64,000 bases of DNA from contig PJRA01000198.1 in NCBI GenBank assembly GCA_016987375.1, positions 963,247 through 1,027,246 on the forward strand. The letters are read 5' to 3'. Origin of the DNA: Brachionus koreanus (Eukaryota; Rotifera; Eurotatoria; Ploima; Brachionidae). This document shows positions 1-11,615 of this stretch, in pieces. Under the pieces are notes generated by a model. That model was not told the origin of the DNA. It did not search any database and worked only from the letters and a program-made list of their open reading frames with translations. Every line of letters starts with the position of its first letter. Within the stretch, counting starts at the first letter, position 1. The position numbers and the translations under genes were made by a program.

Positions 1-1227
1 TTTTTTTTGTAATAAATGTCTGATTCACAAGCAAATTTTACGATGACAGCCAAATACTATTTACAACAGGTAACCCATTCAAAAGATGTATATTTAGCTT
101 GTGTGTAGAGACACATGTTCGCCGTATATTTCAAATATTTAAAAGGCAAATCAAGGATTAGCTAATTTACATAATTATTTTATCTTAGATAATTAAATTT
201 TGAAAAAAAAAATTTTTTTATTAAAATAATGATTCTCTTTTTTATTGTTATTTTATTTTGAATTTTGCTATCTAGTGATCAAGATTAGCCAGCAGGATAG
301 TTTGTTGTATTTACAGTCTAAATCAAGCTACACAATTCAATTCAGTTTAAGTCCATTAATGAAATTTTTTTTTCAATACAATGGGGACATGCGATAAAAA
401 AAAATTAAATAAATGAATTTGCATTTTTTGGTCTAGAAGTTTTTTGATATTTTCGGGTCTGTCTTGACATATTTTCAAAAACTTGAAATAGTGGAATATC
501 GACTACCTGTTAAGATATGTATAGATAGATTAAGCGATAACTGGTTTCTCTTTTTTTATTTTTTCATTAAAACAAAGTAAAAAATCTTATTCAAAATTTA
601 TTGCAAAAATTTAATTTTGGCAAATATTTAAATTTTAAATCTAATATATATTTAAAATTAAATTTGGTTAGCCAATAACTATATCTAGAAGAGGCCTTAT
701 TGAAATACAAATATTTAAATTTTTTTAATTTCATTCAAATATTTCGAAATTAAGTTCAAAATTTTTTTATTAAAACTCGAAAAAAGTTATTTATGTTTAA
801 TTATCTGGAATTTTTTAAAAATTTTATTTCTAAGTATTTTACTAGAAGCTAATGAAACTGATTTTTTTTCCAAAAATAATACTCAAAAAAAATTGACCTT
901 GATACAAAAACTTATAACCAAATAGTGATTCATCGAATTCATTTAATCCTATGTAAATTTATTCTTCAAATATATTTCTTAAATATTTTATTTTTAATTT
1001 AAAATTTATTACATAACAATGGCCTTTATTTTTTTCTTTGATTTTTTACATTTAAAAAACCATTTTTATGATAATTGTTTTATTGTATCCTGAACTAAAT
1101 ATAAAGATACATATTAAAGATCATATAGAAGAAAATTAATTTTAGTTTAAATAATTTTTGGTTTTAAATAAAAAACTTTTAATAAAATTTAAAAAAATAT
1201 TCAATTTTATAAAGATAAAAATATATT
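1..1227. other. Upstream intergenic sequence, no gene seen
   Basis: This stretch is A+T-rich sequence with many homopolymer runs of A and T. I see no reading frame of useful length, no RNA gene and no recognisable repeat. The last few hundred bases presumably hold the promoter and 5' untranslated region of the innexin gene that starts at 1228, but no core promoter motif stands out against the A+T background. Confidence 0.5.
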
Positions 1228-2566
1228 ATGTTTGGTTCAATTCTTGATGAAATTCGATTATTTGTAAATAAACATGAAGACGATATAGTCGATAGATACA
1301 ATCATCGGTACACTGTCATAGCTCTTGCTATATTTATTTTTGTTATTGCTAGCAAACAATACTTTGGCGAGCCAATTACATGGTAAAAATAAAAATTTAA
1401 AAAAAATATTTTTTTTCTATTTTTTTTTTCTTTAAAGTTGGACTCCAGCTCAGTTTACTGATTCACACAATTCCTATGCAAATACAATTTGGTAAAGAAA
1501 TATTTAAATTAGGCAGGGAATTAAATTTTTTTTAAGTTGGACAAATGGAACTTATCCAGTTGGAGGAGACCAACCTTATCACACAGTGGACAGAACAAAA
1601 GTTTTGCCCTATTATCAATGGGTTCCCTTTATTCTGTTATTTCAGGCAGCTTGTTTCATGATACCTAATCTTATTTGGCACACATTTAGCAAATCAGCTG
1701 GAGTTGACATTACTTCTTTGGGACAAAATGCCAGTGCTTTGGACAATTTTGATCTAGAAAGCAGAGAAAAGACTATAAATCAAATAGCTAGACACATTCA
1801 CATAGCAATTAGTTCAAAGTACGACTATTTGCCCACATTTAAAAAGTTCAATCTAAGAGACCGACTGCCAATTGGTCGTCGACACGGCAATTATCTATTT
1901 GTTGTCTATTTACTTGTCAAAATAATCTACATTTTAAACATATTTGCACAATTGATACTTATGGACTCGTTTTTTGGCTTCAAGTATCATTCGTATGGAC
2001 TTGACTTTTTGAAAAAATTTCTCATTGGCGACGACTATTCAAGAATAGATCGTGCTTTTCCAAGAGTTACATTCTGTGATTTTAGAATTAGAAATTTGGC
2101 TGATAACATACATCAGCATAGTGTACAATGTGCTCTTCCAATAAATCTGTTTAATGAGAAATTTTTTATTTGTCTATGGTTTTGGCTCATGTTTTTGGCA
2201 GTAGTTACTTTATTTAATTTTTTCTCGTGGCTAAAGATTGTGTTCACTGGTTATAGAAAAAACATAATAACCAAGTATCTCAAGTCTTTGAAAAAATTAG
2301 GCAGTTCAGAAAAAGACAAAGAAATGCTAGACGCATTTGTGATTGATTATTGTCATTTGGACGGTGCATTCATTTTTAATCTTTTGAGAAAAAACAGTAA
2401 TTATATAACCACTTCGGAAATAATTTGCTCTTTGTTTGAGCGATATTGTCGCGACTATATTCGACCACCGAGAAAATCTATTCTAATGGGCTCTTACAGC
2501 AAAGATGAAGTAGAAATAAATCTAGAAACTGATGATTATGATGAAAAAAGACCATTCAATGAATAG
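1228..2566 (+). CDS. Innexin (gap-junction channel subunit), 412 aa, three exons
   Basis: Innexins are four-pass membrane proteins forming invertebrate gap junctions and hemichannels. Exons by hand: 1228-1382, 1438-1491 and 1537-2566; the joined length is 1239 bases, an exact multiple of three. Both introns are about 45-55 bp and each splits a TG|T cysteine codon followed by tryptophan. The first extracellular loop has the two family cysteines (CWTPAQF and later ICW), then the signature YYQWVP at the start of transmembrane segment 2. The second loop carries FCDF and QCALPINLFNEK before the fourth segment. The start ATG begins MFGSILDE, which fits the short cytoplasmic innexin N-terminus. The C-terminal tail is cytoplasmic, charged and acidic at the end. 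The family is certain; which paralogue it is cannot be told from here. Confidence 0.95.
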
Positions 2567-4933
2567 TGTATTTAATATTTTTTTTTAAAAATAAATTTTT
2601 TAAAGAATAAGTTTTTATTCTTTCCAAAAAATCAAACATTTTTTAATTTAAAATTTTCCTAAATTCTAAAGTAACTTAAAACCTCTCGTTTGATTTTTCT
2701 AAATTTCAAATTTTATGAACTATTTTTTTTAAATAAAAATTTTTACAATAAAATTTCTTAAAAAAAAAATTATTTTTCAAATTTTTTATTTTTTTTTGAC
2801 TAAAATTAATCTTTTTCGATTTTGTTAGCATTCGAATATTTTAAATTTTGATGATATACAGATCTCATAATTAAATTAATCCTTCTTTTTATTTAAAGAG
2901 TTCAATTTAACTTTTTGCATGCAAATTGACAGATCATTGGAAATTCTAAATAATTCGTGTAGTAGAATCGATAAAAAAGTACGTAAACAGCTCCATTAGT
3001 GACTTGAACTTCTGACCAAATCATACTAACAAGCGACAAAAAAATATATTAAAATTAATAAGTCAATTTAAAATTTTCTGTCAACATTTAATTTTTCTTT
3101 TTCTCTTTCTTTCATAACTCATGAGATGTTTTCTTGAAAATATAAAATAATAAATCAGTGAAATTTTAACAATAAATTCAAATATTTGGCTTTGGAAAAG
3201 ATGGAATCTTAAGAAGATTTCTTCCCGAAAAAAAAATTACTTACATAATGAATTTTTTTTTCATATTAAAAAAAAAAATTTTTTGAATTATAATATTAAT
3301 GAAAAAAAATTAATTTACATTAATGATTAAAGAAAAATTTTAAATTTTCTAATACTCTTAGTTGTTAACTTTTATTGAAGCTATTTGAATAAATATTTGT
3401 TTTATAACAAATTTTACAAGTGAAAAAATTCCCACTCTTTGGTTTATTTTAGAGTTTCTTCTTATTCAAAAAAAATGCTTTTTATTAAAAAAAGATATTT
3501 TGTTTTGTTTTAAATCAACAATTTTTTTTTCTAATTAACAGAATTGTTTTCTTCTGCAATCAGTATTTTGTTTTATATCAATTAATACGCCTGTAATTAA
3601 AAACTAAAAATAAAACTTGATAATTATAAAAAATATATATATATACATTTATATTTATCACACAAAATAAAATAATATTAATCAGCATTTATAATGTTAT
3701 AATCAATAAAAGTATTCTAAATTATTTACAAGTCTTTTTATTTCTATAAATTGTTCCACGCTTAAATCGAATTAAAGCAAGTTTTTATTTGAATAAGGAA
3801 ATAATTTTTTTTCAGTTATTTTCAGTTTAGAAAAGCAAAAATAAATTTTTATTGATTAATCAAAACTCTGATTTGAATTTGTATTTGAAGTTAGTCAAAA
3901 AATTTCCCATATAAATTAGCTATCTTTTATTTGCTAATTATTTCATTATTTTTTTGTTTAATTTTGTGTTGGAAACAAATTAGAAGTAAATTAGGTAATA
4001 ACTTTAAACACAGTTTCATGAAAAAGAAAATGGGGGCTTTGTTAGACTGTCGCCCAAAGCCATTTTTCTCAATAAAACTTAATTACATTTTCTTCAGCAT
4101 TGCTGAGCATTTTCCTTTAAATTTTATCTATTAATAAACGCCTTTTTAAGCACTAATTCGTATTTTGTTTGCAACGACACCCTACTTGAACAATAATGAT
4201 AAAGACTAGCAATAAGAGTAACATAGCTCTTACCGAAGTTTACTTAAGATCAGACTGAACAAATAATTAAAAGCTTAGAATGTCGAAATTCTATAAAAAA
4301 TCAATAACTCTTATTAAAATTAATTAGCTTTTCTGAACATAAAATCGGATCATTTGCCATAAAGATTTGATGGAACCTAATCAGATGTGTATGTATGCTA
4401 GGATACAGATTAGTTCTTATCAGGCAACCAGGTTACCTTCAGTCTACTACTCAGAACTAAAATTTTAAATTATTAATTAGGAGTATATATTTATATATCA
4501 GTATCTTTGCTTCTATATTCAGCATTTGTCTTTTTTCCCACTTAATTAATTAAGAATTGTTAATCATCATAATTCATTATAATTTTTCAATCGAACCGGG
4601 AACAATTTATTTGAAAATATTTTCTTGAGTCTTCGTTCTGCTGAATTAAGTTCGATTTTCAAATAAAAAAAAAATTATATAGAAAGAATTAATTGTTATA
4701 TATAGAAATGTCTATAAAGAGAATTAAAGACAAATAGTGACAACGAAAAACTTTTGCTGTATACATAATAAAGAATTAGACAGAAATTGTTTTATAATTT
4801 TAAAAAAAAAAACTATTTCTGGCTAAAAATTGAATTTTTATTCTAGCATTTTAATTTTTTAGAAATAAATGATGAAAAATTTTTAAAAACCTTTGTCGCT
4901 AATTTTTAATTTTGTAATCATTTAGAAATAGCA
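2567..4933. other. Intergenic, A+T-rich, no gene recognised
   Basis: Between the innexin stop and the choline transporter start I find only short random reading frames; the longest, at 3931-4134, has no family resemblance and low-complexity composition. There are short (TA)n runs near 3633-3650. The 3' part presumably contains the promoter of the transporter gene. Confidence 0.5.
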
Positions 4934-7096
4934 ATGTATGTCGGTGGTATAATATCGGTGATTTTGTTCTATCTGCTGATTCTGGGAGTTGGTATATGGG
5001 CTGGAAAAAAGCAAAAATGTACCGAAAAAAATCCTGACACTGAGGAAATAATGCTCGCTGGGCGCAACATTGGACTTATAGTTGGAATATTTACCATGAC
5101 CGGTAATTTAAATTTTAAGTCAAATAAATTTTTTTTTTAACTATTTAGACAATTTATAAAAAAAAATCAATATTTAAGCTATTAATTAATTCATTGTTCC
5201 TTCAGGAACCAATTATTCATAAAATTTAAAATTAAGATAAATCTTTTTAGGATCACATTTCATAATTGTTTAGTATTCTTTGTAATTGCCTAAAAATGAT
5301 TGAAAGTTGAAGGTCAAGTTTTTAATATTTTATTTTTCAATTGTTTTTTAACCATGACGTAAAAATATGGTAAATATTTCTTTAACTAAAAACAAATAGT
5401 TTATTAACTAGATTTGCATTTGACGCTAAAAAAATTTTTTGAAAAAAAATCTTTAATTCTAAAGAAATTTTAATTTGTTTTATAAATTAAAGCAACATGG
5501 GTTGGTGGTGGTTTTATCAATGGAGCAGCAGAAATGGTCTATTCTACTGGTCTTTTATGGTGTCAAGCTCCATTAGGTTATGCGCTCAGTTTGGTATTTG
5601 GAGGATTTTTGTTCGCCAGAAAAATGAGAAGAGAAGGCTATGTGACAATGATTGATCCATTTCAGCGCAAGTATGGCGAAAGAATGGGCGGACTGCTTTT
5701 CATACCAGCTCTTTTAGGTGAAATATTTTGGACAGCAGCTATTTTATCAGCTCTTGGAGGTACAATATCAGTCATTATGAAGCTGGATAACACCACTTCA
5801 ATAGTAGTGTCAGCCATTATTGTAGTAATTTACACTCTTTTTGGCGGTCTATACTCAGTAGCCTACACCGATGTTGTTCAATTATTTTGTATTTTTGTCG
5901 GACTGGTAATTGAATTAAGATTTAAAAAAGAAAAAATATATATATATTCTTTTATTCAAGATTTTATGCATTCCTTTTGCAATGACAAACAAAGCTGTAT
6001 CTGAAATATTTACTTCTGAGAAAAACATTATAGGTGAAGTTAAACCAATAGAGATATGCTACTATATTGATTTAATGTTGGTACTTGTTTTTGGCGGAAT
6101 ACCATGGCAAGTCTATTTTCAAAGAGTACTATCTGCCAAGACAGAAAAAAGTGCCATGTATTTGTCGTACATAGCTGCTATTGGTTGCTTTGTAGCCGGA
6201 ATTCCACCGATTTTCATTGGCGTTATTGCAAAATCAACAAGTAATTTTAAGAAAAAAAAATATTTATTCTAAATTTTATTTAATTTTTAGACTGGACCAT
6301 GACTAGCTATAATGGTACAGTGCCAATTCCACCAGAAGATGAAAAACTCATTCTGCCATTGGTTATACAGTATCTTACTCCATCAGTGGTTTCATTTTTT
6401 GGTCTTGGAGCTATATCGGCCGCAGTGATGTCATCAGCAGACTCAAGCGTGTTAAGCGCAAGTTCAATGTTTGCCCGTAATATATGGAAATTAGTATTCA
6501 GACAAAAAGCAAGTGAAAGAGAAACACTATGGGTTATGAGAATAGGAATATTTTTTGTAGCATCTTTGGCGACTATAATGGGAATAACAATAACATCAGT
6601 CTATGGCCTATGGTTTTTGTGCTCTGATCTTGTCTATGTCGTCCTATTTCCACAGTTATTTAGCGTAGTCTATATCAAAGATACTAATACATATGGATCA
6701 ATGGTAGCATATTGGACTGGAATTGCCCTCAGACTGTCTGGTGGTGAACCTTTATTCAATCTTCCACCTTTGATCAAATTTCCTCTTTTCGACGAAGAAA
6801 ATAATGTTCAAAGATTTCCATTTAGGACAACTAGCATGCTAATTAGCTTTATTCTTAACATTTCAGTTTCTTATTTGGCTAAATTTCTTTTTCAGAACGA
6901 GTATCTCAGAAAAGAATACGATTTTTTTAGATGTGTTACTAATATACCTATTGAATCAATAGCACTGAAAGACAGTGTTACTGTAGATGAATTTTCTAGA
7001 CTAAATGTAAGTGTAAATAACGCACTAAAATATACTAATGAAGATTTACAGAATATGACCAAAGATGAGACTCAACCACAATCGGGTCAAAATTAA
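4934..7096 (+). CDS. CHT1: High-affinity choline transporter (SLC5A7/CHT1), 555 aa, four exons
   Basis: CHT1 is the Na+/Cl- coupled transporter that returns choline to cholinergic terminals and limits acetylcholine synthesis. Exons by hand: 4934-5102, 5493-5905, 5961-6240 and 6291-7096, totalling 1668 bases, in frame throughout. The protein follows vertebrate CHT1 from end to end: FYLLIL in the first segment, [15 protein letters not shown] across the first splice junction, [41 protein letters not shown], then [17 protein letters not shown], typical of SLC5 segment 8. About 13 membrane segments are expected. Vertebrate CHT1 is about 580 residues, so it appears complete with a slightly shorter cytoplasmic tail. 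The start at 4934 gives MYVGG and an immediate hydrophobic segment, matching the family's extracellular N-terminus. It marks the organism as having cholinergic neurons. Confidence 0.96.
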
Positions 7097-8687
7097 AAAC
7101 CCTTTTTATATTCATGTTGAATTAAATCATATCATTGAGTTTTCTAGAATATTGACTAGAAAGACTTTATCTATGATAAACTCAAAATTGTTAGTTTTGT
7201 TTCCCTTTGTTTCACCAGGATGCATCTTCTTTTCTTTTATTGTACCTTTTGTGTTTTTGGTGTTTCAATTTTTAGTAATAGACGACACGTTCTATTCAAG
7301 ACATATCATTCTGAAATTTTTTTTCAAAAAAAAAACATATCACTCAATTCACATATCATATTAATCATGGGTCTTATTTTTTAAAACGAGTTTCTTCAAT
7401 ATTTATTAAAAGACAAAGAAAATAAATTATTATTTTTTTGTTTAAATTAAATCTTAATGTCGTAAATTATTTTAGGAGTTTTTCTTGCAAATAAATAATA
7501 AATTAATTAGAAAAGGCTTTTGAATAAAAAAAAATAAAATAAATTTGAGGCCATTAATATAACACAAAATCTTCCTTATTCAAAAATTTTTACTTAAATA
7601 AAAAAAATTTTAAAATTTAATTTTTTTTGAATATTTTTATTTATTCATTTAATCGGCACTTAGCATGGTTATTTAAAATTTTGTACTTCAATGAAAAATT
7701 TCGTGTTATCTTAAAAACTTTTAAATTCAGCTAAATAAATATAACGATACCATTTATAATATCCTAGCTGTTATATGAGTTATAGAACAACTATTCTAAA
7801 GGGACCATTTAATAGCTGTTCTGATTTCATTTTTAACATTAAAATTGAAAAAATGTCAAAAAAACAGCACTTTTATCTAACGTGCAATCAAAATGTTGAC
7901 CAAAGATACAAACAGAAATGCTTCTGTTAAGTCCAATTATAACATGGGCAAATGCTAATGATTCTTGTACAAATGTATCCTGTTAACATAAATTTAAGTA
8001 TCTATGAGTTAATGTTTAAATATGTAAATATAAATCAAAATGTATGCAAATGAATCTACTATAAATAGATTACTTATGTTCGCATATAGATTTTCTATGC
8101 TTTTAATTTTAAAAAATAGTTCAATTTTAAAAATATCTTTTCTAACATAGATAGACATTGATTTCTTTTTTAAATTTTACTTAACTTAGATCAATATGTA
8201 CGAGATTATAATTGAAATGTAAAAAATTATATTTTTTTTTTGTAATTTTATTGAAAATTTGAATTGAAAAGATTTTTTTACATGATTTTTTAAAATACCA
8301 AAATTTACAAAAATATAAAAAAAAAATGAAGCAGTCAAATCAATTATTATAAAGAAATATTTTCAAAACAAAAAAATTCCATCCTTAATTCTTCTTGACA
8401 TTGAGATTATTTCCTGGGATGATCTCTGTAAGCTTATTTAATGACCTCAGCTCCTCATTTTCAATATATTTTAGTCATTAGACCATTCCTTCATTATTCT
8501 GGCATGAAAACAAGAAACAATCTCCATTATACACCTCTGAAGACATTCTCTTCTTGTCTTGATTCGATTTTTTTCTGTTGTCAACTTCAATGTCCATTTC
8601 GTCACTAAAAATATTTGTCCTCCATTAGTTCTGTATCATTCTCATGTTTACATTAATTTTAGCTTTTTTTTTGAAATTTTGTTAGTC
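7097..8687. other. Intergenic, no gene recognised
   Basis: A reading frame overlapping the transporter's 3' end (7065-7364) is hydrophobic and low in complexity and looks like chance. The rest is A+T-rich sequence with no recognisable gene or RNA. It ends at the left end of a foldback element. Confidence 0.5.
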
Positions 8688-8890
8688 GGTATTGTGAAAT
8701 TTCATACAAAACTTTTAATTAAAAAAGTAAAAAATCTTATAACTTTTGCTCTAATAGTCATAAATTTGTTCTTAACAATAATTATAAACAATTATTGTTC
8801 CACCTATCGCAAAAGCCTGCAAAATCTGTGCAATTTGTGCAAAATTAATAGCAGTCAATTTGCACAAACTTGTACAGTAGGTGAAACAAC
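8688..8890 (+). mobile_element. MITE-like element, family A, copy 1 (diverged)
   Basis: The left end reads GGTATTGTGAAATTTCATAC, nearly identical to the ends of the copies at 40304 and 43482 (inverted). Inside are the family blocks AATCTTATAACTT and AGTCATAAATTTGTTCT. The right half folds on itself: TTGTTCCACCTA near 8797 is answered by TAGGTGAAACAA at 8878-8889. No coding capacity is visible. It is the most diverged of the three shorter copies. Confidence 0.6.
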
Positions 8891-8939
8891 GAATTGTATT
8901 TCTAAATCTCAGATTTATTTCTATTAATCTTCGTCTTTT

Positions 8940-9070
8940 CCAGAATCTTTTTCAGAAATATTTTAAATCTTTCAGATCCTTGACGATCATCATATGAATA
9001 ACACTCAGCGGGTTTTGAACCCCTCAATACTCTGCTTGCATGGACTATAGCTGCTGATTGAATGCAATAA
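8940..9070 (-). mobile_element. Diverged tRNA-derived SINE copy (head region)
   Basis: Read on the minus strand, 9050-8999 contains ATGCAAGCAGAG, then GGTTCAAAACCC and GCTGAG, in the same order and spacing as the SINE at 21667-21975 (ATGCAAGCAGAG, GATTCAAAACCC, ACTGAG). The A-box part is degraded here. This second copy is the main reason for calling the sequence a dispersed repeat and not a single tRNA relic. Confidence 0.5.
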
Positions 9071-9414
9071 AAAGTGTCTTTACCCTGAAAAAAGAATCAT
9101 AAAATGAATAAAGCTTCACCTAATGAGTAACCATGTGTCAATCGTAAAATAGAATTAATTATTGGCATATTTTTGTAATTTTCTACTTGATTACGGGTTT
9201 AAATAGTTCAATGTAAATCAGAGATTAGCATAATGTTTAAAGATTGTTGATTTCTACTATTTACTTCATATTTTTTTTGTTTTATTTCATTTTTAGTGCT
9301 AAAAGAACTATTGAAAGGATTAATTTTATAAGCCGTTTTACAAAAATATTAGATAAAATGATAAGCTGCTATTTAGTCGAATTTTAAACTAGATTAAAAT
9401 ATGAAAAAATGTAT

Positions 9415-9442
9415 TTTAATTAATTAATTAATTAATTAATTT
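9415..9442. repeat. (TTAA)n simple repeat
   Basis: About seven tandem TTAA units run without interruption. It is a simple tetranucleotide microsatellite. TTAA is also the piggyBac target, but no element ends here. Confidence 0.85.
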
Positions 9443-10487
9443 TCTTTAATACCTAAATTTTTGAATATAATAATTCATGATTATATATAATTTTTTTTTC
9501 AATTGACAGAAAAATATCCATTTCAAATTGATATTTCACAGTTTAAATTTCTTATCAGCTAACCTGATTGTATCTCTAAACATTCAACAGTGTTTACTAT
9601 AAGTCAAATGATCCTAAATTTAAAAAAATCAATAATTATGTATTTTTCTCAATGAAAATAACTTTTGAAGAACTTTGCAGATTTAGAAAAATTGAAAAAA
9701 GAACTGAATGTTCACTCAGAAAATATAGTTTCAAAATAGGTAATATTCAAAGCTTTTTTTTTAATTTTTTAGCATGATCATTAAAAAGAAACAAAAAAAA
9801 TATAAAAGGTTCTTAGTCTAAAGTGTTTTTAGAACAATTTTAGATAAATTTTTTTCTAATTTTTTTTTTATTTTTCAATTAATATACATGCTTACTAGCA
9901 AATGAATAAATTTGAATTTAAATAATTTTGATTTAATAATTTTTTTTAATAAAAGAAAACAAAAAACAAACTAACTTGAGCAAAATTTAAAGCTGGATTT
10001 TTTTGAAAATAAGGATTATAAATTAGGAGAAAAGAAATAGAGTTTTAGTGTTAAGTTTAAAGCAGCTAGTTGATCTTTTTCCTTAGAATATTTGGGTTAA
10101 ACACTTTAAAAATGAAAATTTCAACTGTTAACTAAAATTGAAGATGAATTTTGTTATTTAGTTTAATTATTTTGTTAAAGAGCTTTCAAAAGAGCTTCGG
10201 ATAGACTGTAAGTAGCTGTTATAAAGCTATTGATCGATAAATAAAGCATATAAGAAAAATAAAAATCAATCTATGTAAGGCAAAATTAATTAATTTAACA
10301 TTAGAATTTTTTATTTTATTTTAATTTTTCAATCAGTGGAATTGTTTACATGAGATGAATTTTTTTACCCAAAAAAAATTTAAATATCACACAATATAAT
10401 TTTTGAAAAAAAAATTTAATTTTAAAAAAAAATATTTATTTAAAATAAAATATAATTAGTTTTACAATTGGAGTTATGTTATTATTT
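9443..10487. other. Intergenic, no gene recognised
   Basis: The sequence is A+T-rich and lacks long reading frames on either strand. It lies downstream of the GPCR gene on the minus strand and should contain that gene's 3' untranslated region; nothing else is recognisable. Confidence 0.45.
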
Positions 10488-11615
10488 TTATAAAAACAAA
10501 AATTTTCTTAGAATTTGACGAAAACTTTCATTAAAAAAGCAATAGATTGAAAAATTAAATGATAAATTAACTATAATCAAAAATTTTGAAATCATTATCC
10601 CATACATAAAATATTTAGATTTATTTAAATCATTATCAATTGATATAATGTGAACAATTAAATTCGGAAATTGACAAATAAAAAATAAACATACAACAGC
10701 TACTAGCATACAAGTGACTTTGGTTCTGCCAAGTTTTCTACTTTTAATTTCAATTTTTTTTGGTATTTTAGCATTTTCTTGAATTCTAAATTCTGTTTCT
10801 TCGTAATTAGAAAAGCTACAAGAAGAAAAAGTAGATATCTTTGGGTTGTAGTTTTTTTGAGATTTTTTCAATTCTTCCTGTCTAATTAATTTAGCATTTA
10901 GACGCTTGGAAGTCAAAATTCCCAAGTGTTTTCGACGCTGCTTAGCAACCATCAGCTTAAAAAGCAGATAGGAATTTGTTACCAACAAAATCGAGAAGGG
11001 AATCAAATAAACAATTGGAAGATACAACCAAACATTAATCAACTGATTGAATCTAGTATTGTTGCCTATGGCTGTGCGAGTCACGGAGCACCTTTCATAT
11101 TTGAATATCAACCAGTAAGGTATACAGTACACAGCACTCGCTACATAGACCATGGCAATTATTTTTTTTGACTTATTCTGCTCTATTTGGTTGGAAAGCT
11201 TTGAGTAGTTTTTTATTTTTGCCAGATATATGCACATAAATTGGTTGACTGAAACACATACAGTAAGCATTATGCAAGCCATTTGAAAGGTGTTTATTAG
11301 AGGATAGAAAAATGGATAGAAAAACGCTAGTAGGCAAAAGAGCGTTTCAAATTGGTAAAAAGAAGCTAGACGATACAATATTGAGTTGATCAAAAGTCCT
11401 AGAAGGGCAATGAAACTACACAGGCAAAGATTAGACAAAAATATATTTGTTGTGTTGCGTAGTTTTGGACTTGTGAGAACAAAAAACGAAAGACAATTGC
11501 CGATTAGACCAACTACAATTGTTACTAAATTGATCCAGTCTAAAAATATTTCTACACTTCCTGAATAAAAATATGAATTATTAGAAGTAGTCTGGTTGCT
11601 TGAATTCATGTCCAT
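10488..11615 (-). CDS. Rhodopsin-type GPCR, FMRFamide-receptor-like, 375 aa, intronless
   Basis: This is a seven-transmembrane class A receptor, probably for a neuropeptide. The N-terminus has several N-glycosylation sites (NSS, NQT, NNS). TM1 holds GLIGNCLSF with the conserved asparagine near residue 40; TM2 follows LRNTTNIFLSNLCLCS. TM6 reads FFICQFPNLIVHI and TM7 NLSFNFSIYC, both typical of the FMRFamide-receptor group (NSxxNFxIYC). The oddity is the TM3 end: where E/DRY or ERF is expected, the protein has NQF at residues 124-126, so the acidic and arginine residues are both missing. The third intracellular loop is long, basic and serine-rich. It is paralogous to the receptor at 14155-15402, 2.5 kb away on the same strand. 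A single exon could mean a retrocopy origin. The ligand is unknown. Confidence 0.88.
   Translation of the reverse strand: MDMNSSNQTTSNNSYFYSGSVEIFLDWINLVTIVVGLIGNCLSFFVLTSPKLRNTTNIFLSNLCLCSFIALLGLLINSILYRLASFYQFETLFCLLAFFYPFFYPLINTFQMACIMLTVCVSVNQFMCIYLAKIKNYSKLSNQIEQNKSKKIIAMVYVASAVYCIPYWLIFKYERCSVTRTAIGNNTRFNQLINVWLYLPIVYLIPFSILLVTNSYLLFKLMVAKQRRKHLGILTSKRLNAKLIRQEELKKSQKNYNPKISTFSSCSFSNYEETEFRIQENAKIPKKIEIKSRKLGRTKVTCMLVAVVCLFFICQFPNLIVHIISIDNDLNKSKYFMYGIMISKFLIIVNLSFNFSIYCFFNESFRQILRKFLFL

Noticed and set aside
3931..4134. 67-codon reading frame before the choline transporter
   Set aside because: It is short, of biased composition and without family resemblance; frames of this length are common in such DNA.
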